Positions 44,601-58,100 of a stretch of 64,000 nucleotides of DNA are shown piece by piece (within the stretch, counting starts at the first letter, position 1; each line of letters opens with the position of its first letter). The notes under the pieces are model-generated. The model was not told the DNA's origin. It ran no database searches and was given only the letters and a program-made list of their open reading frames with translations. Both the position numbers and the translations under genes were made by a program. The stretch is from Phascolarctos cinereus (taxonomy: Eukaryota; Chordata; Mammalia; Diprotodontia; Phascolarctidae): contig NW_018344227.1 of assembly GCF_002099425.1 (NCBI RefSeq), forward strand, positions 1,851,001 to 1,915,000. The letters are read 5' to 3'.

Positions 44601-47600
44601 CATAAACTTGTGTCCAAAACGCTGTCCCTAAGTGATGAGTTCAAGTGTCTTAGTGCTCTTCCATTTGTGTGATGGAAAGGTGGCATGGGACAGGGTGGGA
44701 GTGGGGCAGCATGGGATGGGATAGGTTTCAATTTCTTATGAATTCCCTTAAGGACCAAAAATGGGAGGTAAATGGGCTCTCCTATGGTGTATGCTTGCTA
44801 ACAGTGCCTCTTTTTAAGTCCGTACTTGTGCTTTCGTTGGTATGTGGAATTTCCAGTGGCCACCCTGCCTGTGGAGTTACAGAAGGGAATTGGGGGGATG
44901 ACCCCTTTGAGTAGACTTATGTAGAACGTCTGTGGTGGAGGAGAGGATGGTATTAGGCCCCACCCTAGTGGACCCTGTTGATCTCTGTGAGGTCTTTCTC
45001 TTTAGGCCCCGAGCAGCCTGTTTGAAGCACTAGAACAACACGTGGCTTCTTTGGAAGGCCGCCGAACCAAGGAGCTTTTGGCAGCTTACAGGTAAGTGGC
45101 CACATAGCTGCCTTGACCACACCTTATTTTTTCTTCTACATGCCTGCCCTGTTGCCCATCTCACTGGGTACCTTGGGCCCAGAAAGGAGTGGAAAGACAT
45201 CTCTTTGCAGGGGCTCCCAGACCCCCTCCAGCCTTAAATCCTCACATTTTACCCATACACCTTTGTACCTGAGAACCAAGTCAGAGGTTGGACAGTCATT
45301 GCCCTTCTCACTGGGGATGGGGAACTGGGCATGAATGAGGGAGTGAGCTGACAGTTGGATCTCTCCTCTCTTTACTGGCAGTTGTACCAAGCACCCTGGA
45401 CTCCCCCCTGTTGACCAGCAAGGAGCCAGGTTTGCACTCAATGGCATAGAAAGCATTTCTAGAGGTTTTGGAGGTTAAAAGCATCCCTTTTATAGTGGCA
45501 CAGATCTCTGTCTCTCAATCTCTGCCCCTTTATCTCTCATTCCTCTCTGTCTCTCCCCTTTCTCTCTCCTTTTCCTTCTCCCACTCTCCTCTCCCTCTTC
45601 TTTTTCTCTCCCCTTTCTCCCTCTCTATCTCCTTTTCCTCTCCCATCTTTCTGTTCCTACTCATAGGCTACCAGGCCCTTCTTTCTCATCCTCCCCTCTT
45701 ACCCCCAGGATCCCAGCCCATTCACCCAGGCCCTTCTTTCTTCCCATCTCTCTGTCCCTCTCTCTTCCCTTCCCTTAAGCCCCTCAGTTCTCTTCTCCCA
45801 CCCCCCCCCTCTGTCTTTGTCTTTCTCTCCCCTTTTATATGTTCCCACTTACAGGCCTACAGTCCCCTTCTCTTTTTTCCTCTTTTTCTATCACTTTTTC
45901 TGAGGTCCATAAGCCCTCCTTTCTCTCTCCATTTTTCTCTTTCTTTTTCACTGTTTCTCTCCCTCTCTCACTTTCCCTTTCTCTCTGTTTCTCTCTCCCT
46001 TTCCCTCAGACCCCCTCCCCCCACCCTCCATTTTTTTTCTCTCTCTCTCCCCCTCTCCCTCTCTCTCTTCCCACTCACAAGCCTCCAAATCCCTTCTGTC
46101 TCTCCTCATCTCTTTCTTCCTACCTTAGGCCCCAAGGCCCTTCTCCCTCTCTTTCCATTTTTTCTCTTTTTCACTACCTGTCTTTCTCTTTCTCACTCTT
46201 TCAGTCTCTTTCTGTCCCCTCTCTCAGTCCCTTATACCCTTACCTTCCTCTCTGTCCCTGCCACAGGCTCTCAGCTCATTCACACTGGCACATCTCTCTG
46301 TCCCTCTCTCTCCCTTCCACCCTCTCAGAACCTCTGGTCCTCCTTCCTTTCTCTGTCTCTGTCTCTCTCCCTTTCTCTCTTTATCTCTGTCTTTCTCTAT
46401 TTCTCTCTTTCTGCTCACAGGACCCCAGATCTCTTCTCTGTCTTCCCCATCTGTCTGTCACTCCCTCTTTATCCCCTCCATCAACCTCAGGCCCCCAGAC
46501 TCTCCTCCCTCTCCCTCTGTCTCTCCCATCTGTCTCTTTTCTCCTCCCTCATCTCTCTATCCCCATTTACAGACCTCTGTGCCCCTTCTGCTCTCTCCCT
46601 TTCTCTTGTCCCTTCCCTCAGGACCCAAGGCCCTCCTCTCTCTTCCTCCATTTTCCTCTCTATTTCACCGTCTCTCTCTTTCCCCCTTTCTCTTGCTTTC
46701 TCCTTTCTCTCTGTCTCTCTCCACATCTCTGTGTCCCCACCCTCAGGCTCATAGGCCCCTAACTGTTCCCCTACATGCTCTTAGCCCATTCCTGAAGTCC
46801 CTTTTCTTTCTCTCTCTCTCTCTCTTTCTGTCTCCTCTCCCAAATTCCCTGACCCTCCTTCCTTTCTCTTCCCAGTCTCTTTTTCACTGTCTTTTCTCAT
46901 CTCTTTCTCTCCCTACTCACAGGACTCTACACCCCTTCTCTCTCTCCATCTCTTTGTCCCTCCTTCCTTTTTCCCTTCTGTCAGCCCCTCTCCCCCCAGT
47001 CATCCTCCCTCTCTTTCCCTTTCTCTGTCTCTCTCCTGATTCTCTCTCCCCATCTTGGTCTCCACTCAGAGGCCCTAAGGCCTTTCTTTTTCTCTTCCTC
47101 ACCCCCACCGGCCCCCAACCCATACCCTCAGGAACTGTCCTCTTTTCCATCATCTCTGTCCCCACTAACAGTTTTCAAGGCCCCTACCTTTCTCTCCTTT
47201 CTCTCTCTCTTTTTTTCTTTCTCTCTCCTCCCTTTTATCTCTCTTTTTACTTTCTCTCTCTCTCCCTTTATATTTCTCTCTTCCTCTTTGTCTCTCCTGC
47301 CTCTCTCTCTCTTCTCATATCTCTTCCATTCTCCTCTTTGTCTCTGTCTCTTTTTTTCTCTATCTCTGTCTCATTATTTCCTGTCTTTGTCAGTCCTCTA
47401 GACTCTTCCCATGCCCTCAGTCCTCTCCCTCTGTCCCCAGTCACAGGCCTACAGGCCACTTCTTGCCTATTTCCTTCTCCCTCAGGTCCTTGGGCCCTCC
47501 CCCCTCTCTCCATTTTTCACTTTTCTTTTCTCTCTCTCTTTTTCTTTCTTTCTCTCTCTGCCTCCCTCCCTCTCACCTCCTTTCTCATTCTTTTTTCTTA

Positions 47601-50331
47601 GTCTTTCTCTTCCCACATCTCTCTCCCCACCCTCAGGCCCCTGCCTCTCTCTGTCCCCCCACAGGCTCTCAGCCCATTCACTTAGGCTGTTCTCTGTCTC
47701 TCCCCAGCTCTCTGTTCCTCTCTCTTCTACCTTCTCAACTCCCCTGACCCCTCCTGTCTTTCTCTGTGTGTGTCTCTTTCTGTCTCTGTCTCTTTCTCTC
47801 TCTCTCCCCTTCTCTATGTCCCCATTCACAGGCCTCCAGTTCCCTTTTGCTCTCTCCCCATCCTTCTGTCCCTCCCTCTCTTTACCCCTCCCTCAGGCCC
47901 CCAGGCCTTCCTCCTTCTTTCTTTATCTTTTCCTTTCTTTTTCACTATCTCTTTTTTCCTTTCTCTCTCTTTCCTCCTTTCTCCTTCTCCTTTCTCTCAA
48001 TCTCTCTCTTTCCACATCTCTATGCCCCCACCTTCAGGCCCATAGGCCCCTAACTCTCTCTCCCCTTACAGGGTCCCAGCCCATTCACACAGGCCTCTCT
48101 CTCTCTCTCTTGCGCTCTCTCTCTCTCTCTCTCTTGTTCTCTGTCCCTCCTTTTGTCTCCTACTGTCTCAAACCCCTTGGTCCTCCTCCTTCTCTCTCTC
48201 TCTTTCCTCATTTCTCTCTCCCTACTCACAGGACCCCAGACCCCTTCTTCTCTCTCCTCATCTCTGTCCCTCCCTCTCTCCTTCCACCCTAAGTCTTCCT
48301 TCTTCCCCCCTTATTTCTCTGTCTCTATCTTTATTACTCTTTCTCCTTTTCCCTCTCTGTTCCCACTCACAGGCCTCCAGGGCTTTCTCCCCATCTCTCT
48401 TTCCCTCCTTCTCACCCCATTCTCAGGCCCTCAGTTGGTCCTCCTCCTTTTCCTTCTCTTTTTCCTTCTCTCTCTTTGTTTCTCTCTGTATCTCTCCTTT
48501 TATCTTCTCTCCTCCCTCTTTTTCACTTTTTTCTCTTTCTCTTTTACTCTTCCTTTCTCCCTTTCTCTGTCTGTCTCTTTCTGCCTCTGTTTCTCTGTCT
48601 GTCCCTGTCTCTCTTTCTCTCCTCATCTCTCTTTCCTCATTCATAGGCCCCCAGGTCAGGAGTGGGGAACCTGCAACCTCAAGGCCACATGTGGCCTTCT
48701 GGGTCATCAAGTATGGCTTTTTGACTGAGTCCAAGTTTTACAGAACAAATCCTTTTATTAAGGGGATTGTTTGGTGAAGTTTGGATTCAGTTAAAGGGCC
48801 ACACTTGAGGACCTAGAGGGCTATATATGGCCTCCAGGCTGCAGGTTTCCCATGCCTGCCCCAGGCCCTTGCTTCTCTTTTCTCAAGACCCTTCTTCTCT
48901 TTCCCCATGTTTCTGTCCCCCTTCACAGGCCCTCATGCTCTGACCTTTCTCTCTTTCTTTCTCTTTCTCTCTTTCATCTCTTTCTGTCTGTCTCCTCCTT
49001 TCTCACTCTCCCTTTTTCCTTTCTTTCTGTCTCCCTTTCTTCCCCCCAATCTCTCTGTCTCTTTCTCTTTGTTTCCCCCTGTTTCTATCCCTAGACTCTT
49101 CCTTCCTCCCCCCAGCCTATATTCTCAGGCCCCTCCCTCTATCTCCCCATCTCTCTTTCCCTCCTTCTCTACCCTCACCCTCAGGCCCCCAGGTAGTCCT
49201 CTTCCTCCTCCTTTTTATTCTCTCCTCCCCCACCATCTCTCTTCCTCCACCTACCATCTGTCTGTTCCCATTCATAAGCCCCCAGGCCCACCCTTTCTGT
49301 CCCTACTCCCTACAGACCCCCAACCCATACACTCAAGACCCTTCTTCTTTCTACCTCTCTGTACCTCCTCACAGGCCCACATGCCCCTACATTTCTCTAC
49401 TCTCTCTCCTTCCCTCTCTTCCTCCTCCTCCTTCTCTCTTCCCCTCTCCTTCCCCCACCCCTTCTTTCCCCTTATCTTTGCCTCCAGTCACAGTCCCACA
49501 GGCCCTTTCTTTTCTCTCCCTCCCCCTCACCCCATGCCCTCAACCCTTACCCTCATAACTCTTTCTCTCTGTCTCTCTTCCTAGGCCCACATTGCCCCTA
49601 CCTTTCTTTCCCTTTCTCTCTCTGTCTCTCTCTCTTTCTCTCCCCTTTCTGTCTTTCTTTCTCTCTCCCCATCTCTCTGTCCCTACTCACAGGCCTCTAG
49701 GCCTCTCCCCCACACTCCACAGATCCTCAGTTCGTACCCCCAGATTCTTCCATCTTTCTTCCCTTCTTCTGTCCCCACTCAGATACTCCCAGGACTCTCC
49801 CTTTCCACCCCCCCCATAGGCATTCAGTCCGCACCTTTGGTCCCCTCTTTGTCTGTACTCACAGGCCTCTAGCCCCACAGACCCCCCAAACTCATACCCT
49901 GAAGACCCTTCCTCTCATTCCCCATCTCTTTGTTCTACCCTCCCCCCTCCACCAGACTCCAACCTTTCTCCCCTTTTCTCTCTGTCTCTCCTTTTATCTC
50001 TCTCTTTTTCCTCTTGGTCTCTGTTTCTCTCTCCCCTCCCTCTTCTTTTTCATTCTTTGTCTCTCTCTCATCTTCTTTCTCACTCTTTCCTCTCTAGGTC
50101 TCTCCTTTTATCTCTCTCTCTCTTTTTTTTCTTCTTGGTCTCTGTTTCTGCCCCCCCCCTTTTCATTCTCTCTCTCTCTCATCCCCTTTCTCACTCTCTC
50201 CTCTCTGTCTCTCCTTTTATCTCTCTCATTCTCTCTTTTTTCTCTTGGTCTCTGTTTCTGTCCCACCCTTTTTCATTCTCTCTCTCTGTCACTCTCATCC
50301 CCTTTCTCACTCTCCTCTCTGTCTCTCCTTT

Positions 50332-50375
<44 letters not shown>

Positions 50376-53300
50376 CTCCCTCTTTTTCCTCTTGGTCTCT
50401 GTTTCTCTTCCCCCCCCCTTTTCATTCTCTCTCTCTCCCACTCTCATCCCCTTTCTCACTCTCTGCTCTCTGTCTCTCTCTCCTTCCTATCTCTCTGTCC
50501 CTTGTCACAGGCTTCCAGGCCACTTATTCTTTCTCACCATTTCTCTGTCCCTCCATCTCTTTCCCCCTCTCTTAGCCGCCCAGCTCTCCTCCATCTCCTC
50601 TCTCTCTCTCCCCCCTTTCTGTTTTTTGTTCCTGTCCACAGTCACCACTAAAGAGATGGAAATCCATCAGTCAGCAAGTATTCCTTGTTTGCTGTATTGC
50701 CAATCCCTTTCCTTTCTGCCAAATGTGAGGTTTCATTTGGGTGACCTCTTTGTTCTAGGTACCTTCCTCCAGTAAAGACATCCGTATCTGCTTCTGTAAG
50801 TCCTTAGAGGCAAGTGTGTAGTTGTGGCTGGAGGACTGGAGAGAGTCAAGATTACCTGTGTTTGAATCCTGCTTCAGGCTTTTACTAGCTAGGTGACCCT
50901 CATCAAGTCACTTAATCTTTTGGTGCCCCAGTTTGCCCATCTGTAAAATGGGGATATTAATGACACCTGCCTTGCAGGTTTGTCATTGGGAGAATCAGTT
51001 GAGAGGAAGTCTGTAAGATGTTTTGTACTTGGTTCATGAAGGATTAGAGCAATGCCATAGAATAGCCAATGGGAATGTGTTGGCAATAACAGAAAAGAGC
51101 TGCTGTTTACCAAAGACCTCATGATTGATCTCCTGCATTGGCTCCTGCTATTGAGGTGGGTGACTTCCCAACCTCCTGAGCAGGATCTGGAACCAGCCAG
51201 TCAGGAACCTGTTGAGCTTGGGCTGGAACTGAGGGGCAGCTGTAGAGAAGGGAGTAGCTCCCCTACCCTAAGTATTCATCTAGCAGACATTGATTACCTT
51301 TTCACAAGGAGCTGGCTGCCACTTGGCCATGTGTCCATGCCGTGGCACCCCTGGGGAGTAGGAATGGTCAGGGTGTGGGAGGGTGGGATGGGGTGGGGGG
51401 GACATCTTCAGCCTCTAGTGACTAGAAGGGTTCCGAGGGACTTTGGGTTGGGATGCCTTGGGAAGGAATGCATTGGAAACAGGGCCCTTTTAGATTACAG
51501 AGGTGTGAACCATCTGAATTTAGGTTATCAGTGGGAACAGGTTGGGTGTGACTGATCTTAATGGGAGGTTCCCAACAAGAGGAGCAGTCAGACCTGCAAA
51601 GAATTCTGGGACTCTTATAAATTCCAGGCTGTTGAGGCTGTTCAAGAGGCCTCATTCCACTGTGGCCTGTCTGTAAGCTAGGTGGGCTCCAACAGCAAGT
51701 GGCACAAGGCTTGCTTGCCACCCTCTTCTTCTTCATCCCAGCTTTCCTGGGCAGTGAGGAGCCCCTGAAGCAGAGGAAGGAGCTGGTCAGATCTGTGTAT
51801 GTTAGACAAATTAGCATAGATACCATATGAAGGGTAGATCAGAGAGGGAAGAACCTAAAAGAAATTGGTCAGTGAAAGAAAAGAAGATGGGGTGGTAGCT
51901 CTGGGCAGGATCAGAGTCTAGGCAAGGTCTGTGTTTAGGGTTTTACACTCTCTTCCCTTGTGAATCTGTCCCTTTCCTGTCTTTTAGAATGACACCAAAG
52001 ACGGAATTGTGTACTTTGGATGGCAAACATGCTCTTGCTAGCACATGTACCATGCCCCCCACCCCTCACCCCCAGCAGTGCCACTGACACATTGTACTGG
52101 AATTTTTATTTTTCATTCCTCAAATTGTATTGCTCATATGCTGCTCTGCCAGAACCCAAAGTAACTGGTGCCGGGCTTTAAATTGGATGCTGTCAAAGCT
52201 GGCGGCAGTTGGGTCTTGATAAGCTGAGAACTGCCTTTTGTTTAGGGTAAAATGTTCCTCGTGATGACTTGTATTCTAGAGCAAACAACCTATCGAGTGC
52301 AGTGTCCACACTTACCAATACTGGGAAGGCCTTTAGCCGAGTGGTTGAGAAACAGAAGAAACAGACATTGGATGAAGACCAGGCCCGACTACAGGCCTTG
52401 AAGGTAGGCTGTTCTCCAGTGAGACCCCTGCCTGCCCCCTAAACTCGAGCTTTGGTTATGGATTCTGGACCTTCTGGGGCATTGGGGTGGGGAATCCTCA
52501 GGGTAGAAGCACAGAGCCTGAATCTGGAAGTCAGTTAGTGAGCTTGGAATCTTAGTGAGAGTTTCTTTAGTGAAAGTATCTTTAAATGTTTCTGGTTCCG
52601 AATGGAAAAAGCAGCTGGGCTTCACTTACATTTCTGGAGGCTTAAAAGGGCATTTTTAGTGCTATCCTCACTGTGACTGAATCCTTTTCCATCTAAGCCG
52701 CGCATTGGCCTATCTCTGCTTACAGATTTTGGTAAGATGAAACTATGTGTGTCTTCACAACGGCACCTCATATTGATGTAACATGTTTTTTCTCCCTCTG
52801 ACTAGAGAGTACTTAATCTGTTTTCTCCCTTTGTATCCTCCTGACATCCTGAGGGTGGACTGTGGGAAGGACCCCATAGTGTTCTACTCATTAAACAATT
52901 GGGGATAAATATAAGGGTTATAATTTAAGGTACAGAGAGCAGGGGGCAGCTCTCAATAGAGTAGTAAGAGAAGTGGATGGGAAATCCAAGGGCTTGCATC
53001 TGAGGGCCAGCTCTGCTGCCACTCTCTTGCCAGATAGGGGCACTAATATGTGCACTCTACATCTGCCAGAGTGGTTGTGAGCAAGCATGAGCAGATATGG
53101 GGGATGGGCAGGGCGCGAGGTTGGGTGGAGTTCTCTGGGAAGGTTTCTTGGGAGAGGTGAGTTTTGAGCAGAGCCTTAAGGGATTGTGTAGAAAGTAAGG
53201 CCAAGTCAGGTAGTAATATAAATTTTTAAAAATGGAGTATTCTAAATGAATTTTTATATGTGTTCTGAAACTGCAGTGTCACTTCTCCAAACTCAGGATT

Positions 53301-55137
53301 TAGTACCACTTGGTGTAGGCCTTCATCTCACGTCCATCCTTTTTGGTTCAGCTGTGCTATCATTTCTTCTAGGAGAAACGTTTAAAAGAAATTCCAGTGA
53401 TCCCCAATTCTGCCTCCGCAGCTGAGTCTCCAAGGATGTTAGCAGCGAAAAACATAGCTGCCTCACCTGCTGCTGACCTTTTTGCCCCTGTGATGCCCCC
53501 AGCCACCAGGTGAGATGAGCTTTGCATTTTCTCCCAGTGGCGCTCTGCACAGTGCAGAGGTGTCTGGTTTATGAAGGACTGCATTTTAGCCACTACTTCC
53601 TCTGTGTTCCCCTGCCCCTCTGGCCCTGACCACAGACCCCTGCCTTCACTTGAAGGCTGTGTTGTCCATCTCCCAGCTGCCAGGCTAGTCCCATCTACCA
53701 CAGTAATCTTTATCAAACTTGAAGCTTCTTTTATTTCTCCTTTTTGATCGTACACCTAACTTTATGAAAAAACAACATGCTGAAGTTTTCACTGGTAGTC
53801 CTCCCCTAATTGCCTTTACGTTGTAACATTCTGTGGGTCTGTTTCCAGATGCTGGCATCAGTGTGGACAGGTGAGATTTTGCCCATCCTGCCACCCTCAC
53901 ACTCACGTTTCAGCAGATTGCCAGTCTACACTCATAATTGATCCAACATTTCAGCCCTGGATCAGGGGAAAGGCAGTGGGCCATAAGAGATGGAAGCCCA
54001 GCTTTTGAGGCATGAAGACCTGGGGCAGTCAGCTAGCATCGATTAAGCACCTTCTATGTGCCAGGCACTGTACCAAGCCCTTAAAAAACCAGCCCTGTTC
54101 TCCAAGAGCTCCCAGTCTAGTGGATTGAGGCCCTGCCCCTGGCCAACTCACTTCTATAGGGCCCCCTCAAACCATGAATTGCAAAGCTAGTTGCTGATCT
54201 ATATTACTGGACTGAGTTTCCTCCTTGGGAGTGCCTTTTAGCAATGAAATGACAGGGCCAGTGTTCCCTTCTTCCCCCACCCTTCCCCCCAAAAAAAAAA
54301 GAAAGAAAGAAAGAAAGAAAAAGGACAATAGATGTCAAGCATAGTCATAGGTGCACAGTGCTGTCATGGAGGAAACTTACTTAGCCAGAGATCAGAAGTA
54401 CCCCAAATAATCAATTCCATTCTTATACTATAGAAATCAGCAAACTACAGTCCTCAGGTCAAATCCTGGCTGGCCTCTGAGAAGCTTTGGTACATTTTGA
54501 AACAAGGTTTTGTTGTATCAAAAAATGTCTAGCCATTTCTTAGCTGGAGTGGTGGAGTGCCTTACAAAAGCCAAGTGTGGGCCCAATTTGACCCTCAGGC
54601 ACTAGTTTGCTGACCCTCACCCCAGCAAATAACAATGGGAAAAAGATTTCTTTTTAGTAGTGACAAAACCTTTCAGTCCTTAAGTATCCATTTAACCTGG
54701 CACACCAGATTGATTCGGAGAAAACTCTAAAATCCAAATGGAACAAATAAAGAAAAACCTGACAAAACTGAGAGAATGACTTTGGCCCTTTCTGGGCAGT
54801 GCATACCGTACCTCAGAGTGCCCTGGGATGGGTCTGAGGCCTCTCCTTGGGTGGTGGCCAGCTCTGAGCTCAGCATGCTCCTGGCCCAACCCTGCCCCCA
54901 TGTCTACAAATCTCTTTGGGTCCCTGTGCCCGCTTGGGCCAGTCACATGATGCACTGTGACTTTTTCTGGTTTCCCCCATTAGGTTTGGGTCTGGTACAT
55001 TTTCTAATTGTGTTGGGGGGGGAAGGGGTGGAACCTACTGTTATTTCCTGCTACTCCATCATCTTGGTTACCACTTGTGGATGTAGCTTTTTCAAAGATG
55101 GAGTGGTATCTTTTTCTTCAAATCATACAGGGTGTGT

Positions 55138-55174
<37 letters not shown>

Positions 55175-58100
55175 ACGCATGTGCATGAGCTACCTTTTGC
55201 ATCTCTCTCTGTACCTTCTGCTGCTTTCCAGGGATGGTTTCTTTGAGAAACCATTCTGAGTAGGGACTTTTTCCCTTTCAGCATCGGATAGTTTAGAGGC
55301 GTTCACACCCCCTCTTTTTCTGTCCCCCACCCCAGTCTAGCCAACATCTCTGGTGATCTCTTTGGCCTGCAGCCTGCCTTCGTTTTCACTGCACAGAGCA
55401 CTGCTACTGCGATGGGGACACCCCCAAGCCAAACCTGGGGAGCAGGTAAGTTTGTACTCTGGCCAAGATACTGAGGCTGAATCTTTGGGAACTGGCATTG
55501 TGCTAGGAAATCAGGACTTCCACAGCACTCTTATTTCAGCCCTTTCTGTGGCAATATTCCTTTTTGACTATTTTAGAAGGGTATCTTTTCTGCCTTCTGA
55601 AACAGAATATACCAAGCATAATTTAGCCTTTATTGTTAAGTAATGGTTACTTGAGGATCTTCAGTATGATCATCAGTTATTTTGCACAGCACTGCCTTTC
55701 AGGGTCTCCTGTGGTATATAGGGTTATTTAGTGTGGAAGTAGAAAACCAGATTGCCAGATTTGTTAGAACTGTTTGTAAAATAAGAGTAGATCAGCTTCA
55801 AGTAAGGGACATGTCTAAGATTAAAATGCATGAACTTGAATGTATGGCCTCTGGTTGTTCAGAAACTGGCTTTGCTTCCTTTACCTTTCTTGATCATATT
55901 CTGTATAAGAAAGGCTGCCAGATAGGTGGGAGTTATCATGGGCATAAAGCTGCATCCGTGGCTGTGTCCTATGATTCCTGAAAATCTTTTTGTTAGAAAT
56001 TTTGAGGTTGTATTTGTACCTTCACCCTGTGATAGTGCCTCTATATGTCTCACTTACTTCTCAGGGCTCCCTCCATCAGCACTTCCGGGTTCTGCTCTTT
56101 CAGAAGTTCCTGTGGATTTTGACTCTGTGTTTGGAACAAAGTCACTGGGCTCAGAGTGCAAAGCGGCAAATGGTAACAGCCTCATCTTCTTGGTAGTATT
56201 TCCACAGAGTGTTCTCTCCCTGTTCTTTGGCCACTGGGCAGCTCTCTGACTTGATGTAAAACAATTGTCAGCAGACATAAGCACTTGTAATATTAAATAC
56301 TTGTGACTTTGTCTTCAAGTGGCAAGTTTGGTGGAAACTCCACACTTGGGCTGTGAGGTGCCCAGACCACTGAGGGGCTGGCCTTACTGTTGGCAGCAGT
56401 CTTCAGCACACACGGGGGGTAGGCCCATTGAGACAGGCTTTGATTTGCTTCCACTAAGATCCAAGAGTCTGGAGGTGAGTGAGATCTCAGACAATGCTAG
56501 TGGAGTGCCATCTGGGGCAGGCCTTGCTGAATTGGCAAGGTTTCCAGGGTGGTCTAGATTCAGAGGCTCAGCCTCATTCAGTCCCAAGAAGCTCATTGTC
56601 AGGTGTTCAGCCACCAGGTGACAGACAATTCTGGCCACAGCAGCTACTGACAGTCTGTCCAGTGAGTGGTAGAGGAAAAACAATCTGTTTTTTTGTTTGT
56701 TTGGGTTTTTTTTGGTGAGGTTGTTGGGGTTAAGTGACTTGCCTGGAGTCACACAGCTAGTGAGTGTTATGTGTCTGAGGCCAGATGTGAACTCGGGTCC
56801 TCCTCACTCCAAGGCTGGTGCTCTGTCCACTGTGCCATCTAGCTGCCCCGAGGAAAAGCAGTCTGTACCAGTGGAGGGAGCACTCAGGCTCATGCCAAGA
56901 TTTTATCCACAGCATGTGTGAATCCATGTAATAAGTAGCATGGTTCATATGAGGCTAAGTTAGTGTGAAAATGGTAAAATACTTTTCCTAATGACAAATG
57001 CTGGAGAGGCTGTTGGAAAACAGGTACACCAATTCACTGTTGGTAGAGCTGTGAGTGGTGCAGACTTTCTGGAAAGCAATTTGGAACTATGCCCAAAACA
57101 CTAACTCTTTGGCCCAGCAATACCAATACTAGGTCTATACCCCAAAGGGATCAAAGAGGAAAAGGGCCTATATGTACAAAAATACTTACAGCAGGTCTTT
57201 CTGTAGTGGCAAAAAATTGGAAACTGAGAGGATGCCCATTAACTGGGGAATGGCTGAACAAGTTGTGGTATATGACTGTGATGGAACACTAGCCTTTAAC
57301 ATAGTGCCTGGAGCATAATTAATAAAGAGAAATAAAGGCACTTAATAAACATTTATTTAGTGACTACTATAGTGCTATAAGAAATGATGTGGGGCTGGTT
57401 TCAGAGAAACCTGGGCAGACTTATATGAACTGTTGCAAAGTGAAGTGAGCAGAATCAGGAGAACAATTTGTACAGTAACAGCAATAATGTAACAGTGATC
57501 AGCTCTGAAGACTTAGTGACTGATCGACACAGTGACCCACCACAACTCCAAAGGACTCATGATGCAACACACTGCCCACCTCCAGAGAGGGAGCAAAAGG
57601 ACTCAAGGGCAAATCAAAGCTCTTTTCCTTTCTTCCTCCACACCCTTCCCTTCCTCTCTCCTTCTCTGTCCCCCCACCCCCACCCCTTCCACATGGCTAA
57701 TGCAGGACTTTGTTCCTCATGCCTCTACATACTTGTCATGGACCTTGTTTTTCTTACCTTCTCAGTGGGTTCAGGGGAGGGGGGGGAGACAATTCAGAGC
57801 CTAAAATAAAATTGAATTAAAAAAATACTTTCCCTGCATTTCCATGTAATGACTGAAAATGTTCTTTGTTGACCTTGATATGTTCTCTCTGTTTTCTCTT
57901 TCATGTTCTTTGAATGGATCGCACCTGCGATGGGTGAGTTTGAGCCCAAGCCTTTCCAGGGTGGTCCCTCCAGTCCACAGGGGAAAACCCAGTGACAAAG
58001 AAAGGCACTGCCTGCAGTCTGGGGTCCCTGGAGGAGGTGGGAGGAAGAGGAGAGAGAGAGAGGCTGCCAGGGATTTTGTAATCACTGAGCTTCACAAGCA

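Noticed and set aside
45468-48292. Long open frames up to 428 codons rich in Ser, Leu and Pro
   Set aside because: They are read from almost pure C/T sequence, exist in several overlapping frames, and have no domain, splice or start support.
56319-56474. Candidate extra exon (acceptor tcttcaag, donor gtgagt at 56475)
   Set aside because: The frame has no similarity to the CALM family, and exons 13 and 14 already join in phase without it.
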